Shown here piece after piece: positions 16,614 to 25,649 of a stretch of DNA of 36,937 nucleotides. The position numbers and the translations under genes were made by a program. The notes under the pieces were generated by a model that made no database searches, had not been told where the DNA came from, and saw only the letters and a list, made by a program, of their open reading frames with translations. Positions within the stretch are counted from its first letter, which is position 1. Each line of letters opens with the position of its first letter. This DNA is from a virus. The stretch lies in the IMG/VR virus record IMGVR_UViG_3300036766_000946, positions 1 to 36,937 of that record; one strand, given 5' to 3'.

Positions 16614-18733
16614 AACTTTTTGGGCCTGGTGGCATTGACCAAAAATCAAATGACTTAGTAAGAGATCCAAGAAATCTAAGGGACGCTCTTAATATTAAAT
16701 ATTCTATTATTAAAGAGTATGAAAAAAGAGATGGAACTTCTATTGATACTGATTTCTCTGGTGATACATATTCAGACGTGATTTTTATTAATTCATTGAA
16801 TGAATATTTCTTTAGAAATGGAAGCTCATACTATTCATATAAAAATTTAAATGGAGTTATTCAGGCGAGGAAAACTATTTCAGCAGAAACTGCTACTGAT
16901 GGATTGGGAAATCCAGCGGACACAGCAACGAATATAACCAATATTTCAGGGGCAGAATATTTAAACACTTTCATTTTTACTCATCAGGACAATAAAAATG
17001 GAACTTTAAAGTATGATGGGAATATGATTTATAGAGCAGGCCTTCCTGCTCCAGTAGTAGCAATGGCAGCTTCGGGAGCTGCAAGAACTACGCCTATATA
17101 TATATTAGTGTTCTTTGATTTTATAGATAATAAAGGAAATCAGATATACGGGCCATCAGTAATAAAAAAATTACTTTCCCAGCAATATAAATTAACAATA
17201 GATACATTAAAAAATTCTGGTTTTTACTCAGGCTTCATTGAGGTTGCATCAGGAATACAGGATATACATAGCGCACAGAGAACACTGACTTTTACTACTA
17301 AAAGTAGTGACATAGTTGCTGGATCGAAAGTCTTTTTCAGATATTCTGAAGAAGCATTTTTTAAATGTATAGTTTTTGATAAAATTTCAGATGTGAATTA
17401 TGGAGGTGATACATTAGCATCATTAATTGTAGAGACGATTGTAGGAAGTGTAATTACTTTTACAGCAGCATCTATAGGATTAAGAGAGATAACGCTGATA
17501 ACCACTGCAACAACAAATGTAATTGCTAACTCATTATTACATGTTTATGCTTCAACAGAAGAAACTACTGGGTATGTATGGAATAGTATATTTTGTCCAA
17601 ACAATAATTTATCGACGGTTGTTGGAAATGCTTTTGTTACACCAACAACAACAGGTGTTAATTTACTGAGTAATATTTACGATATTACAACATCAAAATT
17701 AAGGCCTCCAAAATGTAAGTACATATCTGTATTTAGTAATCAATTAGTATTTGGAAATGTAACGGCGTTTTATAACTTCGAAAACAGAGAAAACAGTTAC
17801 ACAAATAATGATATGGTAATGTATTCAGACCTTTCAACGGGTGACTCAGGAGAAGGATTATCTGAAATAAATAGGCAGCTAATTGGTGACACTTATGATG
17901 GTCAAATTACTGGAATGATAAGATGTACAGATTCACTTGTTGTATTTAAGGAAAGGTCAATCTATGCTATTGATGGAATTATCTCAGCAGGTCTTTATTC
18001 ATTAAGAAAAATACAGACAAACGAAATTGGATGTACTTCAGAAAGATCAATTATGGCGATTGATAGCACTGTTTTATTCCAAGGAATAGATGGTATCTAT
18101 TCAATCAGCGGAAACGTGTCGAAAAAATATTCAGGTAGGATAGATCCATTTTTCGCGCAGACGGGATTTGATCCGTCATTGACAAGATCAATAACTGATA
18201 CACTAAATGAAAATTATTATTTTTTTACAAATAAGGGAGCAATAGTTTTTAACTTTGAATTTAAAGAATGGTTTATTTGGGATCTTGCTAACTTTGCTTT
18301 AAATGGACTTACAATAGATAATTCAGCAGAAAGAAAAATTAAAATGTTCGCAGGATCATCTGTTAGAAAATTTATTTCAGCAAAAAATGATAGTAATGTG
18401 GCCATCAATGCATGGATAAAAACAGCGTGGTTAGACTTTGGGGAACCATCATTACTTAAAAAGATTATTGATGTACGATATTTTTCACTGCATAACACAG
18501 GTCAAGTATTAACTTCAAGACTGTATAGGGACTGGGATGAAACAAAGGTGAAACCTGACTTTACCATTGGCCTAACGTCATCAATAAAATCAGTTCTAAG
18601 AAAACTAGATATTCAACAAGCACAATCTGTGTCATTGTTTATTGGAAACAATGTATTGGACGAAGATTTAAACTTAAGTGGTATTGAAATTAACGGTGGA
18701 ATAATCCAAGAGATTGATAAAAATGTTAAATGA
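16604..18733 (+). CDS. Tail nozzle / tubular-type protein
   Basis: A 709-residue beta-rich protein directly after the adaptor. The opening (FGPGGIDQKSNDLVRDPRNLRDALNIKY) and the body of repeated short strand units (SLVVFKERSIYAIDG, STVLFQGIDGIYSISG) look like the beta-propeller nozzle proteins of P22- and T7-like podoviruses. The nozzle forms the short tail tube below the adaptor and binds the spike or fibre. GGAG precedes its ATG inside the adaptor gene, and its end overlaps the next gene by 11 bases. Confidence 0.65.
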   Translation: MALKLFGPGGIDQKSNDLVRDPRNLRDALNIKYSIIKEYEKRDGTSIDTDFSGDTYSDVIFINSLNEYFFRNGSSYYSYKNLNGVIQARKTISAETATDGLGNPADTATNITNISGAEYLNTFIFTHQDNKNGTLKYDGNMIYRAGLPAPVVAMAASGAARTTPIYILVFFDFIDNKGNQIYGPSVIKKLLSQQYKLTIDTLKNSGFYSGFIEVASGIQDIHSAQRTLTFTTKSSDIVAGSKVFFRYSEEAFFKCIVFDKISDVNYGGDTLASLIVETIVGSVITFTAASIGLREITLITTATTNVIANSLLHVYASTEETTGYVWNSIFCPNNNLSTVVGNAFVTPTTTGVNLLSNIYDITTSKLRPPKCKYISVFSNQLVFGNVTAFYNFENRENSYTNNDMVMYSDLSTGDSGEGLSEINRQLIGDTYDGQITGMIRCTDSLVVFKERSIYAIDGIISAGLYSLRKIQTNEIGCTSERSIMAIDSTVLFQGIDGIYSISGNVSKKYSGRIDPFFAQTGFDPSLTRSITDTLNENYYFFTNKGAIVFNFEFKEWFIWDLANFALNGLTIDNSAERKIKMFAGSSVRKFISAKNDSNVAINAWIKTAWLDFGEPSLLKKIIDVRYFSLHNTGQVLTSRLYRDWDETKVKPDFTIGLTSSIKSVLRKLDIQQAQSVSLFIGNNVLDEDLNLSGIEINGGIIQEIDKNVK

Positions 18734-19256
18734 TCCTTTAATAAGAACAAAACTTCAATATATCGATGAAAATAACTCATCTGATGATGTTGTTAACTAT
18801 ATGGTTAAAGTTATTAATAGTTCCTTTATAGATGGAAAAGATGCAAGGGCACAAGTCAAAACTTTTGAAGGAAATTTTTCATTTGGATTGTTTACTCCAA
18901 CAATAACGTCTTATAATGCTTCAGTTTATACGACTGTAAATCTAACAGCACAACCATCAAGATATTTCAGATATAAAAATTATGTAGAAGTTTCAGGTGG
19001 AATTGTTGGAAATAACACGGCCCCTGGTATTGCACTTATTGGACTATCAAAGCCATTCATTGGCAATATAATTAATCCACTTGATTTGTCAGGAATTGCT
19101 TCTATGTCTGGGGCAAATGCAACTCAAATACCTTCAGTTGGAATTATCAGGGGAGATGTAAGTACAGAAGAGGCCAGAATAACTATAGCTATTTTTGCGC
19201 CAGGAACAAGTACTGATATCATTACTTATAAATATAGTTACCTCATTGTAGTATAG
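18723..19256 (+). CDS. Tail-associated hypothetical protein
   Basis: A 177-residue protein. I chose the ATG at 18723, inside the end of the nozzle gene with AAGAGA upstream; a TTG at 18714 would add three residues. The N-terminus is helical (RTKLQYIDENNSSDDVVNYM) and the remainder is beta-rich with VNLTAQPSRYFRYKNYVEVSG. The position suggests a tail-tip or nozzle-binding protein. No family recognised. Confidence 0.5.
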   Translation: MLNDPLIRTKLQYIDENNSSDDVVNYMVKVINSSFIDGKDARAQVKTFEGNFSFGLFTPTITSYNASVYTTVNLTAQPSRYFRYKNYVEVSGGIVGNNTAPGIALIGLSKPFIGNIINPLDLSGIASMSGANATQIPSVGIIRGDVSTEEARITIAIFAPGTSTDIITYKYSYLIVV

Positions 19257-19264
19257 GAGTTTTT

Positions 19265-19978
19265 ATGGGATGGAAACCACCATCGTTATCGAACGCGTTC
19301 AAAGAATTTGAGAAGGCGGCGACTCCGTATACTCAGTATGTTGGTAAGGTCATTAGTTCAGCAGGAGATCCACTTGGTCTAGGGGCGAAAACTGGACTTG
19401 TTCCAGGAAGTCATGGGACATTGGATCTTCTTAATGATACGGCCGATAAATTAACAAACACTTTCATTGGAAAAAAGCCAGATTGGCAACCTAGAACATT
19501 CTCTGGTGAAGAAGTTAGTGGAAAATCAGCACCTGGAAACTATGTATCACCATCAGAAGATAAATTAGTAAGTATCTATGGAGATGAATCAAAGAGAATA
19601 CCTGAAGGTGTAAAAACGTACATGGAAGGACTTAGATCAGGCCTAACAAAAAATGTTGCTAATGCTGATTACTATAATCAGATGTCAGGAAGAGAAAGAG
19701 GAATAGCAAACGCAAGGGCCGGATTGCAAGGAACTGATACTAGCGCGTTAGACGAACAGTCAAGGAGAAATGCTATATATGGGGCCTCCGGTGTGAACGA
19801 AGCAGCACAAAGATCAGCATTAGCAGATTATGGTAAAGGAGTTGCTAATATTATGACAGGAATGAATACTATTGAGCAGCAAGATATCGCAAATGAACTT
19901 GCGGCAAGAGGAACACCATTACCACCGCAAAATAATGGTGGTGGACTTCTTGGTGGACTTTTTGGATGGTTGGTATAA
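19265..19978 (+). CDS. Probable ejection (internal virion) protein 1
   Basis: A 237-residue protein with AGGAG before the start. It is Gly/Ala/Asn-rich with a central helical region containing a RERGIANARAGLQGTD-type segment, and ends in a Gly-rich hydrophobic tail (GGGLLGGLFGWLV). It is the first of three consecutive genes between the tail and lysis genes, the usual place of podovirus ejection proteins that enter the host with DNA to build a conduit. Role inferred from position and composition. Confidence 0.5.
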   Translation: MGWKPPSLSNAFKEFEKAATPYTQYVGKVISSAGDPLGLGAKTGLVPGSHGTLDLLNDTADKLTNTFIGKKPDWQPRTFSGEEVSGKSAPGNYVSPSEDKLVSIYGDESKRIPEGVKTYMEGLRSGLTKNVANADYYNQMSGRERGIANARAGLQGTDTSALDEQSRRNAIYGASGVNEAAQRSALADYGKGVANIMTGMNTIEQQDIANELAARGTPLPPQNNGGGLLGGLFGWLV

Positions 19979-21234
19979 TGGAAAATATATATAAAGAAAT
20001 GAGAAAAAGATTAGCACTAAAAAACTCACAGGTTGATTATAATCAGGCCGTTGATGATATGGGTAATCCTATTGATAGATCAGTTGATTTACCTGAAGAT
20101 AATTCACTTGACTCTGAAAAAAGGCTTGATAAGACTAGAGCTAATGAAATGAATAGAATGTTAAGTCATCTTGCTGTTGCCGCAGGGCCTGCTTTATCGT
20201 CATTTTCTCCAGGAACGTCTGCTGAACAAGCGTCTAGGTATAAAGATTCAAGCAATTATTTAAAAAATATTGGTGATATTGAAGGTAAAGCGGCAAAAAG
20301 TCTTCAGAAGATTTCCAATGAAGAGGGTTTACCAGAATTCATTAGGACAGAAAATTCCGTTGGAATGGAACCATATTATCAAGATAAAAATTCATCTAAT
20401 GGAACAGAAAAAACTGCTGCAAAATCATTCAGTACTTTTGATGTATACAGACCTAGAAATAATGAAAGATTTAATGCGTTATTCAATACACGGCTAGGTG
20501 TGTACACAGATTCAAACTTAGTTCCAATAAAAATAGAACCAACAGATATAATTAAACCAGTAGCTGAAAAATTATTAAAAATGAAAGATATGGGAGGAGG
20601 CGAAAGGGCAAGCCTTGTATCACAATATAGGGATAATCCTCTGGAAGAAGTCTCATATGAACCTGGATCTTCCTCTAGATATGGTGTGAAAACAAAAGGA
20701 GAGGCCGACATAATAGAAAAAGGCCTTGAAGCTGGTGCAAAAGAAACTCAAGATTTAAAAGGAAAATTATCGTCGATCAATGAAGAAATTTCTGTATTAA
20801 AAAAATCAACAGATGAAAGAGTGATAAGTGCTTCTGTTTATAAGATTGCAAGAATGCTAGAACCAAAAGGGGTTTTTACAGATCAAGATTTTAAGGTTTT
20901 AACTGGTAATTCATATAGAACTTGGTTAAAAAATCTTGAGTCAGAAATAGCAACAAAAGGATTGGGAGAAATAAAGATACTAAGAGACTCATTTGTTCCA
21001 TTGGCGGAACAAGTAAGAAAAGAAATAAGTAGGAAGTTAGATGAAGTACCAAAAAGATTTGCACCAGATACAAAAAAAGCACAGGAAGCAATAAATTCAG
21101 TTCTTCCGAAAATTGACAAAAAAAAAGGCGCTAGGTTGATTGACATCATAAAGTATGGAGAGAAAAAATACGGAAAAGGGACTGACATGTACAATAAGTA
21201 TATAGAATATTCTAAGAAAGAATTGGGGCTATAA
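19978..21234 (+). CDS. Probable ejection protein 2, helical
   Basis: A 418-residue protein starting at the ATG that overlaps the previous stop (TAATG); a TTG four codons upstream is less likely. It is highly charged and helical, with coiled-coil propensity at about residues 245-350. There is a Ser/Ala-rich turn near residue 65-90 and a basic C-terminus. It is flanked by two other candidate ejection proteins. No enzymatic motif seen. Confidence 0.5.
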   Translation: MENIYKEMRKRLALKNSQVDYNQAVDDMGNPIDRSVDLPEDNSLDSEKRLDKTRANEMNRMLSHLAVAAGPALSSFSPGTSAEQASRYKDSSNYLKNIGDIEGKAAKSLQKISNEEGLPEFIRTENSVGMEPYYQDKNSSNGTEKTAAKSFSTFDVYRPRNNERFNALFNTRLGVYTDSNLVPIKIEPTDIIKPVAEKLLKMKDMGGGERASLVSQYRDNPLEEVSYEPGSSSRYGVKTKGEADIIEKGLEAGAKETQDLKGKLSSINEEISVLKKSTDERVISASVYKIARMLEPKGVFTDQDFKVLTGNSYRTWLKNLESEIATKGLGEIKILRDSFVPLAEQVRKEISRKLDEVPKRFAPDTKKAQEAINSVLPKIDKKKGARLIDIIKYGEKKYGKGTDMYNKYIEYSKKELGL

Positions 21235-21235
21235 T

Positions 21236-23035
21236 ATGTCAAAAACAGCAGAAGAATTATCTAAAGAATTTGATTCCATAAAACCAGAATCACTTAGTGC
21301 TAAGTTTGAACAGTCACTAGTACCTGCTAAAGTTGACATCAACAAGATAAAAGAACAATTTCCAATGGACTATGAATCTGTCAAAAGACAGAGTGCTGAA
21401 CTGATTGAACCATATAAATCAATGTTGGCAAAAATCTCTACAATTCCAGTTGCTGCTGTAAGGTCATTGATACACGCGGATATAAATCCATTAAAAACCG
21501 AATTGTTCAGTCAAACACCAACTGAGGAAGGATCGTTCTCAAAAGACTTAGGGCCGTTAGGTGGTACAATAGCAGATATTGGAGTAGGTTCAGTACTTGG
21601 ATCAGCACTAAAAAAGATTCCGCCAATATTAACAGAAGCTGCCATTGGGAATACAGAAAGCTCATTGCTTAGGGGTTCTATTCCAAAATCAATAAAACAA
21701 GAATTAGTTGCTACTCCAAGAGAAGTTGGTAAAGCGACTGAAATAAGAGACATTGCAGAAACGGCAAATAGGTTTGGGCTAATTCCTTATATGGCCGAAA
21801 AAACTAAAATACTAAGAAAACTAACAGGAGACATATATAAGGGAAGAAAAATATCAACTGGGATTATAGGCGAAAAATCAAATGAACTATCATCAATCAT
21901 TAGCTCTGTATCAGGAGATGGTGACATAGTATTAGGTAAAAAAGACTTAATTCCATCAATAGCAGATAAAGTAAAAGATACTTTTAGGGGAAAATATTCT
22001 CCAACTTTATCAGGAACCACATACAATGAGTCTATAGATAATTTAATGACAAAAGAAGTTGATTCATTTTTAAAACCGTCTACTATTCCATATGGTAAAA
22101 AAGTTCTTTATCCTGGCAAGCCTGGAGGTATTAATATCCCAATTGATAATAAGGCCTTGTCATTACAGTTTGAATCAATGAATCCTTCGATTAAAGATCT
22201 CTTGAAACTAAAAAGAGCAGCACAGTCAAAAGCATATGAAATGGGGAAACTTGCAGAGCAAGGAGTTGAGTCAGCAAGGGATAAACATGAAGTGTACAAT
22301 CAAATATGGAGAACTATCGACGATAAAATATATGAGATTGCCGAAAATATAGATAAAATAAAAGGTACAAATATCGCTTCAAAGGTGAGAGTTCTTAACA
22401 AGGATATATCGGATTTGATGAATCTTCATGATATAGTAAAAGATACACCTATTTATAAAGGGGCCTCAATGCTTGAGAATATCGTTGGATCAGGTGCGCT
22501 TGCTGCTGGAGCAAATGCTGCTGGTCTCAATCCTCTAGTTGGTGCAGGATATCCTTTACTAAGAAAAACGGTAGGAACTATGGCCGAAAATTTTCCTGGT
22601 AAAATTGCTTCTGGCCAAGCTAGTATAGCAGACACTATAAATTCAATTCCATCAGGCTTTTTTACGGCCCCAGCAGCAAGTGCACCTATTCGTCAATATA
22701 ATGAATTGAATAATTTTCAAATACCAATGAATACTGAAAAAATCTTAAAAAATACCAATCTAGTTTATGCAAAAATTATGCAAGAGTTTGGCCAGGAAGC
22801 AGCTATTGCTTTTAGAGACGCTAAGTCAAAACAGCAAATAATGGGAATGGTGCGGATTTTTCAAAAGCAAAAACCTCTAATTTTTGAAAGATCAAAATAT
22901 AATAACTTTGACGGAATTATTGATCCACCATTCAAACAACAAGCAGTAGAAGACATCATAAAAGATAAAAACTTACCTGCACATGTTAATGCAGAAAAAA
23001 TGCAAAAATTATTACATGACGGACTTGTTGATTAA
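21236..23035 (+). CDS. Probable ejection protein 3, large
   Basis: A 599-residue protein starting one base after the previous stop. Mostly helical, with a hydrophobic Gly/Ala block at about residues 412-445 (GSGALAAGANAAGLNPLVGA) that could contact membrane, and a basic C-terminal domain. It is the largest of the trio and the last gene before the lysis set. This matches the order small-medium-large seen for ejection proteins in several podoviruses, an inference from layout. No transglycosylase motif is visible. Confidence 0.5.
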   Translation: MSKTAEELSKEFDSIKPESLSAKFEQSLVPAKVDINKIKEQFPMDYESVKRQSAELIEPYKSMLAKISTIPVAAVRSLIHADINPLKTELFSQTPTEEGSFSKDLGPLGGTIADIGVGSVLGSALKKIPPILTEAAIGNTESSLLRGSIPKSIKQELVATPREVGKATEIRDIAETANRFGLIPYMAEKTKILRKLTGDIYKGRKISTGIIGEKSNELSSIISSVSGDGDIVLGKKDLIPSIADKVKDTFRGKYSPTLSGTTYNESIDNLMTKEVDSFLKPSTIPYGKKVLYPGKPGGINIPIDNKALSLQFESMNPSIKDLLKLKRAAQSKAYEMGKLAEQGVESARDKHEVYNQIWRTIDDKIYEIAENIDKIKGTNIASKVRVLNKDISDLMNLHDIVKDTPIYKGASMLENIVGSGALAAGANAAGLNPLVGAGYPLLRKTVGTMAENFPGKIASGQASIADTINSIPSGFFTAPAASAPIRQYNELNNFQIPMNTEKILKNTNLVYAKIMQEFGQEAAIAFRDAKSKQQIMGMVRIFQKQKPLIFERSKYNNFDGIIDPPFKQQAVEDIIKDKNLPAHVNAEKMQKLLHDGLVD

Positions 23036-23047
23036 AAAGGGATTATT

Positions 23048-23236
23048 ATGAACGATAATTTTCAAAATGAAAGGGAATGGCGGAACTTGCTATTTGAAGA
23101 AGTGAAGGAAATCAGAAAAGGCCAGAAGGAACTAATATCGGCCATGGAAGGACTAAAAGTAAAAGTAGCATATATTTCAAGTGGAATTGCTTTGGCCGTT
23201 GGAATAATATCATCAATAATTGTTGCAAAATTTTAA
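23048..23236 (+). CDS. XhlA-like holin candidate
   Basis: A 62-residue protein with AAGGG before its ATG. A charged amphipathic N-terminal helix (residues 1-40) precedes one C-terminal membrane span (VAYISSGIALAVGIISSIIV), the topology of the XhlA/haemolysin-type accessory holins. It opens a compact four-gene set with a small soluble protein and a spanin-like pair, so a role in permeabilising the inner membrane at lysis is likely. Confidence 0.6.
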   Translation: MNDNFQNEREWRNLLFEEVKEIRKGQKELISAMEGLKVKVAYISSGIALAVGIISSIIVAKF

Positions 23237-23249
23237 AAGGAGAAAAAAA

Positions 23250-23459
23250 ATGAATCAATTAGAAAAAGACTTACTATCATGCATCGATCTTTCTAAATTA
23301 TCAATTATTTTGGTTGAAAAACTAGTACTTGGATCATTAAAAAAAGTTGTAGAAGACTCATCTAATAAATTTGATGATGTTGCTTTTGCATATTTAGAAC
23401 CATTAGTAAAAGTTCAATCTGAAAAAATACTAGCTGACTTAATCGCTAAAATTAAATGA
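23250..23459 (+). CDS. Small helical protein in the lysis set
   Basis: A 69-residue protein. Start chosen at 23250 because AAAGGAG lies immediately upstream; an earlier start at 23220 would overlap the holin-like gene. Amphipathic helices with no membrane span (VEKLVLGSLKKVVEDSSNKF, FAYLEPLVKVQSEKI). Its stop overlaps the next ATG (ATGA). Unknown role, perhaps regulating the holin. Confidence 0.5.
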   Translation: MNQLEKDLLSCIDLSKLSIILVEKLVLGSLKKVVEDSSNKFDDVAFAYLEPLVKVQSEKILADLIAKIK

Positions 23460-23644
23460 TACAGAAGATCGTATCAGCAGTATTGAATTGGGTATTAATG
23501 TCAGTCATTATACCCATCATTGTTTATGCCTATGACTTGATAAAAATCAAGAAAGAAAATAATGATCTTAAGAAAAAAATTGAGAAGCTAAAAAATGCAA
23601 AAACTAAAGATGAAATTGATACTGCCATTGATGATATTAATTAG
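23456..23644 (+). CDS. Inner-membrane spanin candidate (i-spanin)
   Basis: A 62-residue protein with one N-terminal membrane span (residues about 9-27, VLNWVLMSVIIPIIVYAY) followed by a Lys/Glu/Asn-rich coiled coil. This is the build of an Rz-like i-spanin, though shorter than usual. The lipoprotein gene at 23595 starts inside its 3' end in another frame, the classic overlapping arrangement. It would join inner and outer membranes at the last step of lysis. Confidence 0.5.
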   Translation: MIQKIVSAVLNWVLMSVIIPIIVYAYDLIKIKKENNDLKKKIEKLKNAKTKDEIDTAIDDIN

Positions 23645-23957
23645 TGGCTGTAATGAATTTCCTGTAATTACTCCACAGAAAAGATGTGTAAACGTACTCC
23701 TAGAGGAGGTGGTAATTAATGATATTTCTTATAGGTCAGGATATTGCCGTTGTCATTTATACGAATGGAGTAGAGATAGAATCGGAAGAATTGGGGATTC
23801 GACTAATTTTCCCATGTCAAAATGCGACAAGCTAATAGGATTTGAGCCAGACACTTATGCGAACGTCTGGACTTACTGGGAATCTATTCGCCTATGGTTA
23901 AAGCGGCAAAAGTCTCCAAAACATTCAAGTGCCCGCTATTCTCATGAAGAAAATTAA
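23595..23957 (+). CDS. Outer-membrane lipoprotein, o-spanin candidate
   Basis: A 120-residue predicted lipoprotein. MKLILPLMILISGCNE gives a basic, hydrophobic signal with an ISGC lipobox (the Met at 23610 or the one at 23595 may be used). The mature part has several Cys residues (RSGYCRCHLYEW, MSKCDKL). It overlaps the upstream membrane/coiled-coil gene by 50 bases, as Rz/Rz1 pairs do, but is longer and less Pro-rich than a typical Rz1. Its 3' end overlaps the convergent exonuclease gene by 74 bases. Confidence 0.5.
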   Translation: MQKLKMKLILPLMILISGCNEFPVITPQKRCVNVLLEEVVINDISYRSGYCRCHLYEWSRDRIGRIGDSTNFPMSKCDKLIGFEPDTYANVWTYWESIRLWLKRQKSPKHSSARYSHEEN

Positions 23958-24663
23958 GCTCTGAAAAGATGAAGTTCCTTATCACGTCATTTGTCATTGC
24001 TTCAGCACTAAAGTAAGTCGTCCCATCTGGATTCCTTTGTACATATCTTCCATCATCCATATATTTCCTTTTCATGCTTTGATAGTCCAGGTTCTTGATC
24101 TTTTCAATCTGTACAATGGATAAGTAAGGTAATATCTTTTCATAGACTTTAATTGTGGCAAGAACATCGCAAAGTGCACTGTGCGCGTTGAGAAGTTCGA
24201 TATCAAAGAATTTACACAAAGACGAAAGGCCAAATTTGTTTGGACTATTCCTTTTTCCTTTGAAGACACGTTTACATAGCGATAAGGTACATACACCACC
24301 AGGACGAAATCTGTTAATATAAGCACCGTATTCACCATTGCGACAAAATAACTTATAAAGATTCTCAGCATCAAAAGCAACATTATGACCAGAAAGAGAA
24401 AATACGCATTGATATGAATCAACAAACTCAATGATCTCTTTGATAATTTCTTCTGCACTTGGAAACTCCCATATTGAATTGATATCTATTTTATTAATTT
24501 CGAACGCTTTGGGCTCAAGCTTAGCGCCTTCATGTGGCCTTATATATGACTTAAAATGAGGTTTTATCTCACCATCTATATAAGGAACTAGGGCCACCTC
24601 TATTACAGCGCAATTTGGGCCTAATCCTGTTGTTTCTACGTCGATCCACATAAGATTAGCCAT
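23884..24663 (-). CDS. DnaQ-like 3'-5' exonuclease (DEDDh)
   Basis: A 259-residue exonuclease at the distal end of the early unit. ExoI motif DVETTG (residues 8-13), ExoII GHNVAFD near residue 94, and ExoIII HSALCD mark a DEDDh nuclease of the DnaQ fold. It probably degrades or proofreads DNA ends in phage replication or recombination. Its ATG overlaps the VRR-NUC gene end by 8 bases. The C-terminal 80 residues beyond the fold are unassigned. Its 3' end overlaps the convergent lipoprotein gene. Confidence 0.85.
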   Translation of the reverse strand: MANLMWIDVETTGLGPNCAVIEVALVPYIDGEIKPHFKSYIRPHEGAKLEPKAFEINKIDINSIWEFPSAEEIIKEIIEFVDSYQCVFSLSGHNVAFDAENLYKLFCRNGEYGAYINRFRPGGVCTLSLCKRVFKGKRNSPNKFGLSSLCKFFDIELLNAHSALCDVLATIKVYEKILPYLSIVQIEKIKNLDYQSMKRKYMDDGRYVQRNPDGTTYFSAEAMTNDVIRNFIFSELNFLHENSGHLNVLETFAALTIGE

Positions 24664-25126
24664 CGATTACACCAACTCGCTTCCACAGCAAGATCCATTC
24701 TGCCATTTCTTCTATTGAGCGTATGACTAGGTACATTCCATTATTTTTATTGATAATATTATGAAATTTCTTCTGACTAGACCTTTGTACTGCCTTTCCA
24801 GTTTTAATTTCAATCCCTAAGTACTGGCCATTTGGAAGAATACCCAATATATCTGAACTTCCAGCAAAACCATAGGTTTGATATCTATTGCTACCTTTGA
24901 TCGATCCTGTATTATTTTGGTAACAAAAAATCTTTTCCGAACTTAACATGAGAAGACATTGCTTTAGTAACTTCTGATGGTTCTGTACTCCAGCATTCTT
25001 CTTTATAATCGCACCATTTGCACTTAAAGAACGCTTTGGTTTTATACTTTCTTTCTTGGTCTTCTTCTTTACCTCTGATGATTTCTTTTCCCCTATTGAG
25101 GTAGTACACTGCTCTGATTTTTTCAT
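24656..25126 (-). CDS. VRR-NUC domain nuclease
   Basis: A 156-residue protein whose last 100 residues have the VRR-NUC pattern: a helix (HQKLLKQCLLML), YQNNTGSIKG, SSDILGILPNGQYLGIEIKTG with the catalytic D and ExK, then a helix and YLVIRS. Such stand-alone domains cleave branched DNA or resolve junctions in phages. The N-terminal 50 residues are Lys/Ser-rich and overlap the upstream nuclease gene by 215 bases in another frame. The only later in-frame ATG, near 24947, would cut away the first helix of the domain, so I keep the long form. Confidence 0.7.
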   Translation of the reverse strand: MKKSEQCTTSIGEKKSSEVKKKTKKESIKPKRSLSANGAIIKKNAGVQNHQKLLKQCLLMLSSEKIFCYQNNTGSIKGSNRYQTYGFAGSSDILGILPNGQYLGIEIKTGKAVQRSSQKKFHNIINKNNGMYLVIRSIEEMAEWILLWKRVGVIDG

Positions 25127-25649
25127 ATTTAATTATCTCCATATGAATTTTTGAATTGTCTTTGTTGACTACAAAATACAATGCTTTTTCTAGTTCGAGA
25201 AAATGCATATAAACCTGCATTTGAACAAAGTAAGTAAGATTAGATCTCTCAACTCCCATATCAACCATTTCAAGAAATCTTTTGTTATTTGCCGATTTGA
25301 TCTCAAGTAAATGAGGGGTATCATTTAGAATGATTACACCGTCAGCGTGTCCTGCAACTTCTTCGTCTACAAATCCGAACTGTTCACCACCCTCTTCATA
25401 GAATAATTCATACCCAGCGGATTTTAACTTTTCTAGCGAATATGATTCTACCCAATGGCCCAGATCCATTATTCTGTGAACTCTTGGGTCATTGATAGGC
25501 CTTCGTTTATGAAAAGAGTACCATAATTTTCTATCGCATTCCTCACCAATGGAGGAAGCCCCTAAATATTCTCTAGGAGCTTTTTTACTAGCGACATCCA
25601 TTATGGCACTATCAATCTTGGATAATATTTCCGCGATTATTTTTTCCAT
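24912..25649 (-). CDS. Cas4/RecB-like nuclease with Fe-S cysteines
   Basis: A 245-residue PD-(D/E)XK nuclease. Motifs in order: ECDRKLWYSF with Cys38, GHADG near 101, LLEIKSAN near 114, a QMQVY motif, and CKWCDYKEEC near 211. One early and three late Cys residues are the pattern of the 4Fe-4S cluster in Cas4/AddB-type nucleases. It likely processes DNA ends for recombination with the neighbouring Sak4-like ATPase. Its start overlaps the DUF669-like gene by 13 bases. Confidence 0.8.
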   Translation of the reverse strand: MEKIIAEILSKIDSAIMDVASKKAPREYLGASSIGEECDRKLWYSFHKRRPINDPRVHRIMDLGHWVESYSLEKLKSAGYELFYEEGGEQFGFVDEEVAGHADGVIILNDTPHLLEIKSANNKRFLEMVDMGVERSNLTYFVQMQVYMHFLELEKALYFVVNKDNSKIHMEIIKYEKIRAVYYLNRGKEIIRGKEEDQERKYKTKAFFKCKWCDYKEECWSTEPSEVTKAMSSHVKFGKDFLLPK

